Source: Neocallimastix lanati (nom. inval.) (lineage: Eukaryota; Neocallimastigomycota; Neocallimastigomycetes; Neocallimastigales; Neocallimastigaceae). From it: a DNA stretch of 64,000 nucleotides. Position 1 is the first letter of the stretch. Each line of letters opens with the position of its first letter. Made by a program: the position numbers and the translations under genes. Of this stretch, positions 1 to 10,302 are shown one piece after another. The notes under the pieces are model-generated. The model worked only from the letters and a program-made list of their open reading frames with translations. It ran no database searches and had not been told where the DNA came from. The stretch spans positions 125,975-189,974 of the forward strand of contig JACVTC010000209.1 in the NCBI GenBank assembly GCA_016946835.1. Direction: 5' to 3'.

Positions 1-851
1 ACAAGGAGAATGATTTTGGATTTATTTCAGAAATCAGAAACTTAACATTTCAATATCCTAAGTATCAATTAGGATTCTTTTGGATTTCTCGAATTAGGTG
101 TGGTTTTAAATTTGACATTAGTATTTCCATTAAAAGAAAAATCGTCTCAGAAGATTGCCCTAAATGTTGCCATTGTTGTGGTGTTAGTGTACCTAGCTTT
201 TCTCACTGGATCTTTGCCTGTAAAGAATTGGAAAATTACAGAAATAAATCTTTACCTTTTCTAGATGATCTCTTTTTGAAGTTTGCATTGATAATTGAAC
301 AAAAATCCTTGGATGTTTCTTTTGATTCAGAAAAGGATTATGATAATAATATTTATTATTATATATTGAGTGCACTTCTTGGTGGGCGTTCAATATATTC
401 AAAAATTAAAGTTAATGATGGGGAACAAAGACAATTAGTTGACAATATTTTTAAACAAAGTTCAACTTCGTCAACTGTTCCGTATTTTGTGGGGATTACG
501 GAGTTTCTAACAAACGTAATACCATTAATTTGTCGATCTTTTAGTTTGATGATGAAATGGTATTCCGTTGAATCTACCGTTACCAAGAGCGTCGACGTCG
601 AAATGATAAGGCATGGATTTTCACCTCCAGATACAGATTCGATTGATAACACTAATACTGAAATTATTACTCACAATAATGGACGTGGTGTTATTATCGA
701 GGAATGGGAAAAGTTAGAGGCTATTGCTTCTAACGCACTTTTATAATTTTATAATATATAATATTTTATTTCATGTATTTTATTTGTTATTTTTTCATTT
801 AATTTCATGTAATTTTATTATTATTATAAATTAAATAAAGTTTTCTCTAAG

Positions 852-911
<60 letters not shown>
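1..911 (+). mobile_element. 3' end of a LINE (non-LTR retrotransposon) with poly(A) tail
   Basis: This is the 3' part of a plus-strand LINE cut by the window edge. It contains the C-terminal coding region (3-746), a 3' UTR of about 105 bp and a run of 57 A at 855-911. Directly after the tail comes sequence homologous to the region downstream of the other LRR genes, so the LINE sits inside the downstream block of gene B. A second, shorter copy of the same 3' UTR is at 21655-21845, which confirms that it is a dispersed repeat. The 5' end and any target duplication lie outside the window. Confidence 0.85.
3..746 (+). CDS. LINE ORF2 C-terminal region (partial, open at the left edge)
   Basis: The frame is open from base 3 to the TAA at 744-746, so the true start is off the window. 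The reverse transcriptase and endonuclease domains are not present here. What remains is the region after the RT. It has a cysteine-rich knuckle at about 150-220 (CPKCCHCCG, then SHWIFAC), the C-C-H-C motif typical of LINE ORF2 C-termini. A tail of about 170 residues follows and includes the string YYILSALLGGR. Related strings occur in decayed form at 20650-20960, which supports a shared LINE family. There are no internal stops, so this copy may be young. The function of the tail is not known. Confidence 0.75.
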   Translation, partial: KENDFGFISEIRNLTFQYPKYQLGFFWISRIRCGFKFDISISIKRKIVSEDCPKCCHCCGVSVPSFSHWIFACKELENYRNKSLPFLDDLFLKFALIIEQKSLDVSFDSEKDYDNNIYYYILSALLGGRSIYSKIKVNDGEQRQLVDNIFKQSSTSSTVPYFVGITEFLTNVIPLICRSFSLMMKWYSVESTVTKSVDVEMIRHGFSPPDTDSIDNTNTEIITHNNGRGVIIEEWEKLEAIASNALL

Positions 912-913
<2 letters not shown>

Positions 914-1875
914 AATTTTAAATATTCTTCTTAATAAATTATTATATATATATTTAGTATTAAAATAAAATATAAAAATAATAATATATTTAAATATTTG
1001 TATATATTTAATTTTTATATATATATTTTTTATTATTATTATTTATAAATTATATAAAGAAAATATTAAAAAAACCAAAGAAATAATTAAATATACTATC
1101 ATTTCCTAATATTAAAATCAAAAGCTCGTTTGAAGGGAAAATTTTAATAAAAACTAATATGATTATATTAATTTACTTTAATAATTTTTAATTAAATAAT
1201 AAAAATAAATAATTAAAATAAAAATAATTTATATACACAAATAATAAAGAATTTATATTCTATATTTAAATTTTATATGATTTATTGGATTAATTAATAT
1301 ATTTATTAATATATTTAATATATTTATGTATAATTTTACTACAATTTGAATTCTATATATTTCTAACATTTATGCTAGTAATATAATAAAATATTTATAT
1401 AGCTTTTTAAATATGTTTTTTTTTTTTTTTATATATGATTTTAAAATTAATATTTTAGATATAATAAAATTCAAATACATTTCTGATATATGACTTATAA
1501 ATAATAATAATAAATATTTAAATGATTTATTTAATTTTTTAATTATAAAATATGCTATGTAATTAAAAATTTTTAATTAATAATATTATTAATTTCTAGT
1601 TAAAAAAAAATTAATTAAAGTATAATAAATTACATATAAATACTACTTTTTAATTTTAGTAGATTTCTATATATTTTAATTTTAATTTTCTGAATAAATT
1701 ATGATTTTTTTTAATTATTTTGTATATTCTTTTTTCAGTTGGTTTGTTAGTTCATGATAAATTTTATAACTTTTGTTACTATTATAATACATTATGTAAT
1801 TTTAGTAGTTTTAGTTTTATTATAAGTTTTCAGAGTTGCAATTATTATAATTAAATTTTATTATTAAAATTACAA
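912..1875 (-). repeat. Conserved downstream block of LRR unit B
   Basis: Non-coding AT-rich sequence following the stop of gene B. It is homologous to the regions downstream of genes C (25411-26590), A (9909-11818) and D (53700-55609). Shared landmarks are a stretch reading tttatgctagtaatataata and the word cctaatattaaaatcaaaagctcg. The block is cut short on its distal side by the LINE tail ending at 911. No gene is seen in it. Confidence 0.7.
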
Positions 1876-4800
1876 CTAATTAGAAGAACAGAGAGATTTA
1901 AGTTCTTCTGGAACTTTATCACATCCATCTTCAATTTCTAATTCTGAAAGATTTTTAAGATTCTTTAAAGGAGAAAAATCTTCAGCATCAATAAAATGAA
2001 CATCAATTTTTAATGATTCAAGTTCATTGAATCCAGAAATGATTTTAATATCTTCATCATTAATGGAAGTGTTTCCATATAATACTAATGATCTTAAGGA
2101 TTCAACATTTTTGAAGGCATTTAAAGTTGAACCAACACGATTAGTTGTTAATTTCTTTAAATTTTTAAGATTTCTTAATGAAGAATAATCTAAATCGTCT
2201 TCAAAGTCACATTCAGTAAATTCAATTTCTTCAAGTCCACTTAAAGATGATAAAATATCAATTCCTCTTTGACTTAAAGAAATTCTCATTAATTTAAGCT
2301 TTTCAAGAGAAGTTACATTTTCAAATTCTTCTAATGAACTTTTTTCATATTCAGCATAAGCTTCACTTATAGATTCAGTAGAAACTGAATTAGAAGAGCA
2401 AAGAGATTTAAGTTCTTCTGGAACTTTATCACATCCATCTTCAATTTCTAATTCTGAAAGATTTTTAAGATTCTTTAAAGGAGAAAGATCTTCAGCATAA
2501 ATAGAACGAACATCAATTTTTAATGATTCAAGTTCATTGAATCCAGAAATAATTTCAATATCTTCATCATTAATTGAAGTATTTCCATATAATTCTAATG
2601 ATCTTAAGGATTCAACATTTTTGAAGGCATTTAAAGTTGAACCAACACGATTAGTTGTTAATTTCTTTAAATTTTTAAGATTTTTTAATGAAGAATAATC
2701 TAAATCATCATCAAAGTCACATTCAGTAAATTCAATTTCTTCAAGTCCACTTAAAGATGATAAAATATCAATTCCTCTTTGACTTAAAGAAATTCTCATT
2801 AATTTAATTTTTTCAATAGTAACCACATTTTCAAATTCTTCTAATGAACTTTCTTCATATTCAGCATAAGCTTCACTTATAGATTCAGTAGAAACTGAAT
2901 TAGAAGAGCAAAGAGATTTAAGTTCTTCTGGAACTTTATCACATCCATCTTCAATTTCTAATTCTGAAAGATTTTTAAGATTCTTTAAAGGAGAAAGATC
3001 TTCAGCATCAATAGAACGAACATCAATTTTTAATGATTCAAGTTCATTGAATCCAGAAATAATTTCAATATCTTCATTATCAATGGAAGTGTTTCCATAT
3101 AATACTAATGATCTTAAGGATTTAACATTCTTGAAGGCATTTAAAGTTGAACCAACACGATTAGTTGTTAATTTCTTTAAATTTTTAAGATTCTTTAATG
3201 AAGAATAATCTAAATCATCTTCAAAGTCACATTCAGTAAATTCAATTTCTTCAAGTCCACTTAAAGATGATAAAATATCAATTCCTCTTTGACTTAAAGA
3301 AATTCTCATTAATTTAATCTTTTCAAGAGAAGTTACATTTTCAAATTCTTCTAATGAACTTTCTTCATATTCAACATAAGCTTCACTTATAGTTTCAGTA
3401 GGAACTGAATTAGAAGAGCAAAGAGATTTAAGTTCTTCTGGAACTTTATCACATCCATCTTCAATTTCTAATTCTGAAAGATTTTTAAGATTCTTTAAAG
3501 GAGAAAAATCTTCAGCATCAATAGAACGAACATCAATTTTTAATGATTCAAGTTCATTGAATCCAGAAATAATTTCAATATCTTCATCATTAATTGAAGT
3601 ATTTCCATATAATTCTAATGATCTTAAGGATTCAACATTTTTGAAGGCATTTAAAGTTGAACCAACACGATTAGTTGTTAATTTCTTTAAATTTTTAAGA
3701 TTCTTTAATGAAGAATAATCTAAATCATCATCAAAGTCACATTCAGTAAATTCAATTTCTTCAAGTCCACTTAAAGATGATAAAATATCAATTCCTCTTT
3801 GACTTAAAGAAATTCTCATTAATTTAATCTTTTCAAGAGAAGTTACATTTTCAAATTCTTCTAATGAACTTTCTTCATATTCAACATAAGCTTCACTTAT
3901 AGATTCAGTAGAAACTGAATTAGAAGAACAAAGAGATTTAAGTTCTTCTGGAACTTTATCACATCCATCTTCAATTTCTAATTCTGAAAGATTTTTAAGA
4001 TTCTTTAAAGGAGAAAGATCTTCAGCATCAATAGAACGAACATCAATTTTTAATGATTCAAGTTCATTGAATCCAGAAATGATTTTAATATCTTCATTAT
4101 CAATGGAAGTGTTTCCATATAATACTAATGATCTTAAGGATTCAACATTTTTGAAGGCATTTAAAGTTGAACCAACACGATTAGTTGTTAATTTCTTTAA
4201 ATTTTTAAGATTCTTTAATGAAGAATAATCTAAATCATCATCAAAGTCACATTCAGTAAATTCAATTTCTTCAAGTCCACTTAAAGATGATAAAATATCA
4301 ATTCCTCTTTGACTTAAAGAAATTCTCATTAATTTAATCTTTTCAAGAGAAGTTACATTTTCAAATTCTTCTAATGAACTTTCTTCATATTCAACATAAG
4401 CTTCACTTATAGATTCAGTAGAAACTGAATTAGAAGAACAAAGAGATTTAAGTTCTTCTGGAACTTTATCACATCCATCTTCAATTTCTAATTCTGAAAG
4501 ATTTTTAAGATTCTTTAAAGAAGAAAAATCTTCAGCATAAATAGAACGAACATCAATTTTTAATGATTCAAGTTCATTGAAACCAGAAATAATTTCAACA
4601 TCTTCATCATTAATGGAGGTATTTCCATATAATACTAATGATCTTAAGGATTTAACATTTTTGAAGGCATTTAAAGTTGAACCAACACGATTAGTTGTTA
4701 ATTTCTTTAAATTTTTAAGATTTCTTAATGGAGAATAATCTAAATCGTCTTCAAAGTCACATTCAGTAAATTCAATTTCTTCAAGTCCACTTAAAGATGA

Positions 4801-6118
4801 TAAAATATCAATTCCTCTTTGACTTAAAGAAATTCTCATTAATTTAATTTTTTCAATAGTAATCACATTTTCAAATTCTTCTAATGAACTTTCTTCATAT
4901 TCAGCATAAGCTTCACTTATAGATTCAGTAGAAACTGAATTAGAAGAGCAAAGAGATTTAAGTTCTTCTGGAACTTTATCACATCCATCTTCAATTTCTA
5001 ATTCTGAAAGATTTTTAAGATTCTTTAAAGAAGAAAAATCTTCAGCATCAATAAAATGAACATCAATTTTTAATGATTCAAGTTCATTGAATCCAGAAAT
5101 AATTTCAATATCTTCATCATTAATGGAAGTGTTTCCATATAATACTAATGATCTTAAGAATTCAACATTTTTGAAGGCATTTAAAGTTGAACCAACACGA
5201 TTAGTTGTTAATTTCTTTAAATTTTTAAGATTTTTTAATGAAGAATAATCTAAATCGTCTTCAAAATCGCATTCAGTAAATTCAATTTCTTCAAGTCCAC
5301 TTAAAGATGATAAAATATCAATTCCTCTTTGACTTAAAGAAATTTTCATTAATTTAATCTTTCCAAGAGAAGTTACATTTTCAAATTCTTCTAATGAACT
5401 TTCTTCATATTCAACATAAGCTTCACTTATAGTTTCAGTAGGAACTGAATTAGAAGAACAAAGAGATTTAAGTTCTTCTGGAACTTTATCACATCCATCT
5501 TCAATTTCTAATTCTGAAAGATTTTTAAGATTCTTTAAAGGAGAAAAATCTTCAGCATAAATAGAACGAACATCAATTTTTAATGATTCAAGTTCATTGA
5601 ATCCAGAAATAATTTCAATATCTTCATTATCAATGGAAGTGTTTCCATATAATACTAATGATCTTAAGGATTTAACATTCTTGAAGGCATTTAAAGTTGA
5701 ACCAACACGATTAGTTGTTAATTTCTTTAAATTTTTAAGATTCTTTAATGAAGAATAATCTAAATCATCTTCAAAGTCACATTCAGTAAATTCAATTTCT
5801 TCGAGTCCACTTAAACCAGACAAAATATTAACGTATTCTTGATTCAATGAAAGTCTCGTTAAATTACTGTAAAATTTAAAAAAATTTATAAAAAAAGAAT
5901 TATTAATAATTTTTAATAAAAAATAATAAAGAAAATATTTTAATTAAAATTATAAATATTATTAATGATTATTACAATTTAGTTATATTTCCATTATGGT
6001 TACAAGTTAAATCAATATCTCCTTCAATATTTTTATTGAATTCTTTAACTTCACTGCATTGTGAAGCTAAAGCACCAAGAACAAGAAAAGAATGAACTAA
6101 TCCTCTAATAAATTTCAT
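1876..6118 (-). CDS. Secreted LRR block-repeat protein B (8 blocks, two exons)
   Basis: Exon 1 is 5976-6118 and exon 2 is 1876-5866. The intron 5867-5975 has GT..AG ends, and the joined frame gives 1377 residues. Exon 1 encodes a signal peptide (MKFIRGLVHSFLVLGALA, likely cut near ALA/SQ) and a short Cys-containing segment. Exon 2 holds eight blocks of exactly 170 residues, the first and last partial. Each block has about six leucine-rich repeats of the form LxxLxxLxL, three conserved cysteines (TEC, DGC, SLC) and an acidic ESSLEEFENV linker. No transmembrane segment or GPI signal is visible at the C-terminus, which ends CSSN. I infer a secreted or wall-associated binding protein. The ligand is unknown. 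It is the longest of the four paralogues here and has no frameshift. Confidence 0.85.
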
Positions 6119-6281
6119 TATTAATATTATTATTATTATTATATTATTATATTATTATTATATTATTATATTATTATTATTATATTATTATATTATTATA
6201 TAATATTTTATTATTATTATAATTTGTTTTTTTGTATTATATATTTATTGAAGAAAATAAAAAAAGAGATAAACAAGAGAC

Positions 6282-6403
6282 CTTTTATAGTCAAAAAAAA
6301 AAAAAAAAAAAAAAATTAAAAAGAAGAATATTCTAATCAATAAAAAAATTAAAAAAGTAGAATATTCTAATCAATAAAAAAATTAAAAAGAAAAAGAATA
6401 TTC
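6282..6403 (-). promoter_or_regulatory. Promoter region of LRR gene B: TATA box and three GAATATTC palindromes
   Basis: On the minus strand a TATAAAAG box (6282-6289) lies about 165 bp before the ATG. Upstream of it the palindrome GAATATTC occurs at 6326-6333, 6360-6367 and 6396-6403, spaced 34 and 36 bp apart. GAAnnTTC is the core of heat-shock factor sites; binding is an inference. The leader between TATA and ATG contains an ATT/ATTAT microsatellite (6119-6205). The same arrangement precedes genes A, C (reduced) and D. Confidence 0.55.
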
Positions 6404-7803
6404 TAATCTATAAAAAAAAAAGATTATTTTATTTATTATTTATTATGCAAAAAAAAAATTTTTTAATTTTAATTTAATTTAATTAATTAATTATTTTTTT
6501 AATTAGATTATAATTTTTTTTTTTTTTTTTTTTTTTGAATATAAGATTATTTAGTATATTAATAATTATTAAAAATAAAGTTTAATAAATGAATTTTATT
6601 CTTGTTATAAAAAAAAATATATATATAAATTTTATTAAAAATTAGTAAAATATCAATTATTATAAATTTGTAATGTGGCGTATTTATGACTACATAAAAC
6701 ATTTATGTAATATCACATAAAATAAAATCGTTAATTAGAATTTATGTAGTAAAAAATAAATAAAAAATATTAAAAAATAATTATTAAAAAATAAGTATTT
6801 ACCTATAATAATTAATAAACAATAAAAATATTAATAAAAATAATAAATAAAATTTGAGATTATAAAATTTGAAGTATTTATTCTCTTAATAATAAATATT
6901 TTTTAATATAATAATTATTATAAAAAAAAAAAAAAAGAATATTCTAAATAAATTGTAATTATATTAATTTTAATTTCTTAATAATTAAAAAAAATAGAAA
7001 AAAAGATTTTTCAATTTAAATAAAAAGCGAAGTGTATTTTATTTAATTAATATTTTTATTTCCTTCATTTATTTTTGTTTTTAGTCAACAAACCGTAAGC
7101 ATCTGTCATATAGTCACAAAAAGAAAATTCTATCTCGATTATAAAAAGTAATATTTGAATATTCCAAATAAATATAATGAAATAATATGAAATATAAAAT
7201 ATGTTAAAAAAAAAATTTATTTACACTTCTTTTTTAATTTGTAAAATAAGAAAAAAGAAAATATAAAATTAATTCCATTATTTATTTAGTAAAAATAAAA
7301 TTTTAGCATTATTTTAGTAATTATATTTTTTTTTAAATATTAAGTTATTTTTATTATTTAGCTATTTTTATAATAATAAATAGAGAACCTTTATAATAAA
7401 TTTATGTAATTATGGCAATGTCTAATTATTATATATATATATATTATTTATAATTTTTTAATTGAAAATATATATGTACAAATAATTTTCTGATTTAAAA
7501 GCCAACACCAAAAAAAGCTTAATCATAACTTTTTTTTATATTTATAGATTATGAAAAAATTATGGACATTATTATTATTATTATTATTACTATTACTATT
7601 ACTATTATTATTATTATTTTTATTATTATTATTAATAAAAGTTTGTTTTATTATTTAATTATTTATTTATTTTATTTATTTATTTATAAGATATATAAAT
7701 TGGTAATTACAAATGTTTAACTTAATTATTTTACATGTATTTATATCTTTTGTGGCTTGATTCTAAACTTAATACTTAATTTAATGTTATATTAAATTTA
7801 ACT
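6404..7803 (-). repeat. Conserved upstream block of LRR unit B (uninterrupted form)
   Basis: Non-coding block homologous to the upstream regions of A (14299-14526 joined to 19825-20470), C (29521-29805 joined to 34030-34860) and D (about 49050-50207). It preserves both MULE target sequences in single copy: ATATATAAA at 6621-6629 and ATATCAATT at 6650-6658. A more GC-rich conserved stretch around 7085-7140 (caaaccgtaagcatctgtca) recurs near 20300, 34460 and 49500. Further GAATATTC palindromes are at 6937-6944 and 7157-7164. A short ATT run lies at 7567-7640. Confidence 0.7.
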
Positions 7804-7985
<182 letters not shown>

Positions 7986-8019
7986 GTTTTTAGCTTTATT
8001 AAATTTAGATATATAATGA

Positions 8020-8285
8020 TGTTCCTAATGAATATGGTATATAAGGAAAATAAATGTATTATTATAATACATATACATTTAAGTAATAATTCAATGTAGA
8101 AAATTAAATACAAATAAATATAAATAAATATTTTAAATAAATAAATTAAATATATAATTAAATTATGAATGAAATCAACACTCCCCTCAAAGTAATTTTT
8201 AGGCAATAATAATTTTACTTTCTTCTTTGCAATATTTTCCCTGTTAAAATGATAAGCATTGCTATCCAGATATGAAAAATGTAGA
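8020..8285 (-). mobile_element. Ty1/copia remnant: RNase H end, polypurine tract and LTR
   Basis: Reading the minus strand, the frame gives SNAYHFNRENIAKKKVKL, the C-terminal RNase H signature of Ty1/copia pol. A polypurine stretch (ttgaggggag) follows, then a possible LTR of about 161 bp (8020-8180) that begins TGTT and ends AACA, i.e. with short inverted ends. About 100 bp of pol is deleted compared with the inverted copy at 48696-48846, which keeps that part but lacks the LTR. This is dead transposon sequence carried along in the LRR unit. Confidence 0.6.
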
Positions 8286-8434
8286 ATCAAGTATAGATTC
8301 TGATAATAGTAACGAAGTATATAATATTAATAATAATAACAATAGGAATAATATTGTTAATAATAGTAGTATTAGTTATAGTGAAAATTGGAATATTAAT
8401 ATTAATGATAGTGAAAATAATAGTATTGTTACTT
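8286..8434 (+). pseudogene. Asparagine/serine-rich coding remnant
   Basis: An open stretch on the plus strand rich in N, S and I ends at a TAA followed by the heptamer array. Part of it (NINxxDSENNSIVT) is also found at 20525-20650 next to LINE debris, and unit D has an inverted copy near 48535-48690. A LINE ORF at 24925-25302 has a similar Asn-rich tail, so a LINE origin is possible but not shown. Confidence 0.3.
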
Positions 8435-8964
8435 AAATAATAAATAATAAATAATAAATAATAAATAATAAATAATAAATAATAAATAATAAATAATAAA
8501 TAATAAATAATAAATAATAAATAATAAATAATAAATAATAAATAATAAATAATAAATAATAAATAATAAATAATAAATAATAAATAATAAATAATAAATA
8601 ATAAATAATAAATAATAAATAATAAATAATAAATAATAAATAATAAATAATAAATAATAAATAATAAATAATAAATAATAAATAATAAATAATAAATAAT
8701 AAATAATAAATAATAAATAATAAATAATAAATAATAAATAATAAATAATAAATAATAAATAATAAATAATAAATAATAAATAATAAATAATAAATAATAA
8801 ATAATAAATAATAAATAATAAATAATAATAATAATAAATAATAAATAATAAATAATAAATAATAAATAATAAATAATAAATAATAAATAATAAATAATAA
8901 ATAATAAATAATAAATAATAAATAATAAATAATAATAATAAATAATAAATAATAAATAAATAAA
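8434..8964. repeat. (AATAAAT)n heptanucleotide array, about 530 bp
   Basis: Nearly perfect tandem copies of a 7-bp unit with a few interruptions (near 8823 and 8932). The inverted homologue in unit D (48362-48527) is only about 165 bp, so the array has changed length by about 360 bp since the units separated. Confidence 0.97.
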
Positions 8965-8995
8965 AAATTATATATATATATTATATTTTATTGAT

Positions 8996-9475
8996 ATGTA
9001 ATTATATTAAAAAAAAAAAACATAGACTTGCACATATGGGTACCCATCTCCCATATGGCCATACAGTTATTAATTAACTGTAAGGTGATGAGTTATTGGC
9101 ATACTGTATCAGCTTCGCCGCTCTCAATCGTCGTTACACACTGCCCGGAGATGCATTCCTAACGTTCCTACATATATCTCTAATGACCACGAGCATCAGA
9201 ACGGAACCATTAACTCCTCCCTAGTGGGTGTAATCATTGGCGATTGGAAATTTTACAATCATCAAGGTCTATGCTTCAATTCAAAGCGTAGTATCAGGGA
9301 TGGGTGAAATAATCATTTGAGGGAAAGCCTTATGGACATCACGTGTGGTCTCATGATATCCCAGGATAGAAACCTCATCCGATTATTTGGTGCCATGCCG
9401 AGGATTCGAACCCCGCCCTCTACAGTGACCTGTATCGTCCTAACCGACTGGACCAACATGGCATGTAATTATATT
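8996..9475 (-). mobile_element. tRNA-derived SINE with 13-bp target-site duplication
   Basis: The element proper is 9009-9462 (454 bp), read on the minus strand. It has a tRNA-like head with an encoded CCA (9388-9462) and a markedly GC-richer body. The 3' end is a run of 12 T, which would also act as a Pol III terminator. It is flanked by perfect 13-bp direct repeats ATGTAATTATATT at 8996-9008 and 9463-9475. The inverted homologous locus in unit D has a single copy of this 13-mer at 48321-48333 and no element. The insertion is therefore directly demonstrated by an empty site in the same window. Confidence 0.9.
9388..9462 (-). tRNA. tRNA-like head of the SINE (Asp-GTC-like, probably not functional)
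   Basis: The minus strand folds into a 7-bp acceptor stem (GCCATGT with GCATGGC), a D arm closed by GTCC/GGAC, and a 5-bp T stem with loop TTCGAAT. An A discriminator and an encoded CCA at 9388-9390 follow. The core is 72 nt. The anticodon arm is degenerate: the GTC triplet suggests Asp, but position 33 is not T and the stem pairs poorly. Box A-like and box B-like (GGTTCGAATCC) promoter elements are present. I read it as the internal Pol III promoter of the SINE, not as a working tRNA gene. Confidence 0.6.
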
Positions 9476-9908
9476 ATTTGTGTAATTTTCCATCAGTATA
9501 AATCAAATTTAATAAAGCATTTTAATTATTTATTTAATTAATTATTTATTTATTTGATTATTAATGTTTATTTTATGAATATAAAATAATTATAATAATA
9601 TAAAAAAGTTTATGTAAATTAGATATATTATATAATTATGAAATAATTATATTCTTTTTTTTTTTTTGCTTTTTAATAATTTAATATATATAAATAAAAT
9701 TTATTGGTTAACAACACATTGCTTGTAATTCTATGAATAATAGTATCAGAAAAGAAAATAAGAAAATTGTTCTACTCCATGAAATAAAATCATTCTAAAA
9801 GAATATACCTTATGAAGTTAAATCAAAAATATAATTGCTCCATTACTTATCCATGTCCAAACTACCTATCTAATATTATTATGTTAATAATAATTTGTCA
9901 ATGTTTAT

Positions 9909-10271
9909 ATGAAACGTCATTATCATAAATAGCCATGTCAAAATTCTAATTAACTCCTTGTTCCTTTAATCCACTAAAATTAATTAATATAGTTTCTTCA
10001 TCTTTATCTAATTTAGTATTTACATAACATAAATAAATAATATTACTATTTTGAATCAGATTCAAGAAATCTTCTATTGTCCATAACCATTGGCTCAGTT
10101 TCCAATAAATGTCCAGAAGCATGAGCCTTAATAACATATTCAATACCATTTTAACATAATAATTTAATTACAATAGAATAAATATCTAACTGCTTCTATA
10201 CTACCTACTCACTCTCATTCATTGATAATATAAGCAATTATGTAATCCATATAAGTATTATTTAATAATCT

Positions 10272-10302
<31 letters not shown>

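Noticed and set aside
1876-5847. Treating exon 2 alone as the LRR gene with a start at NQEYVN
   Set aside because: That codon is TTG, not ATG, and all four copies have a conserved upstream exon with signal peptide, matching splice sites and matching phase.
8434-8964. CRISPR-like regular repeats
   Set aside because: The period is 7 bp with no spacers; it is a microsatellite. The other tandem arrays in the window also lack unique spacers.
9317-9541. 74-codon plus-strand frame across the SINE
   Set aside because: It runs antisense through the tRNA-like head and across the target duplication, so it is not a gene.
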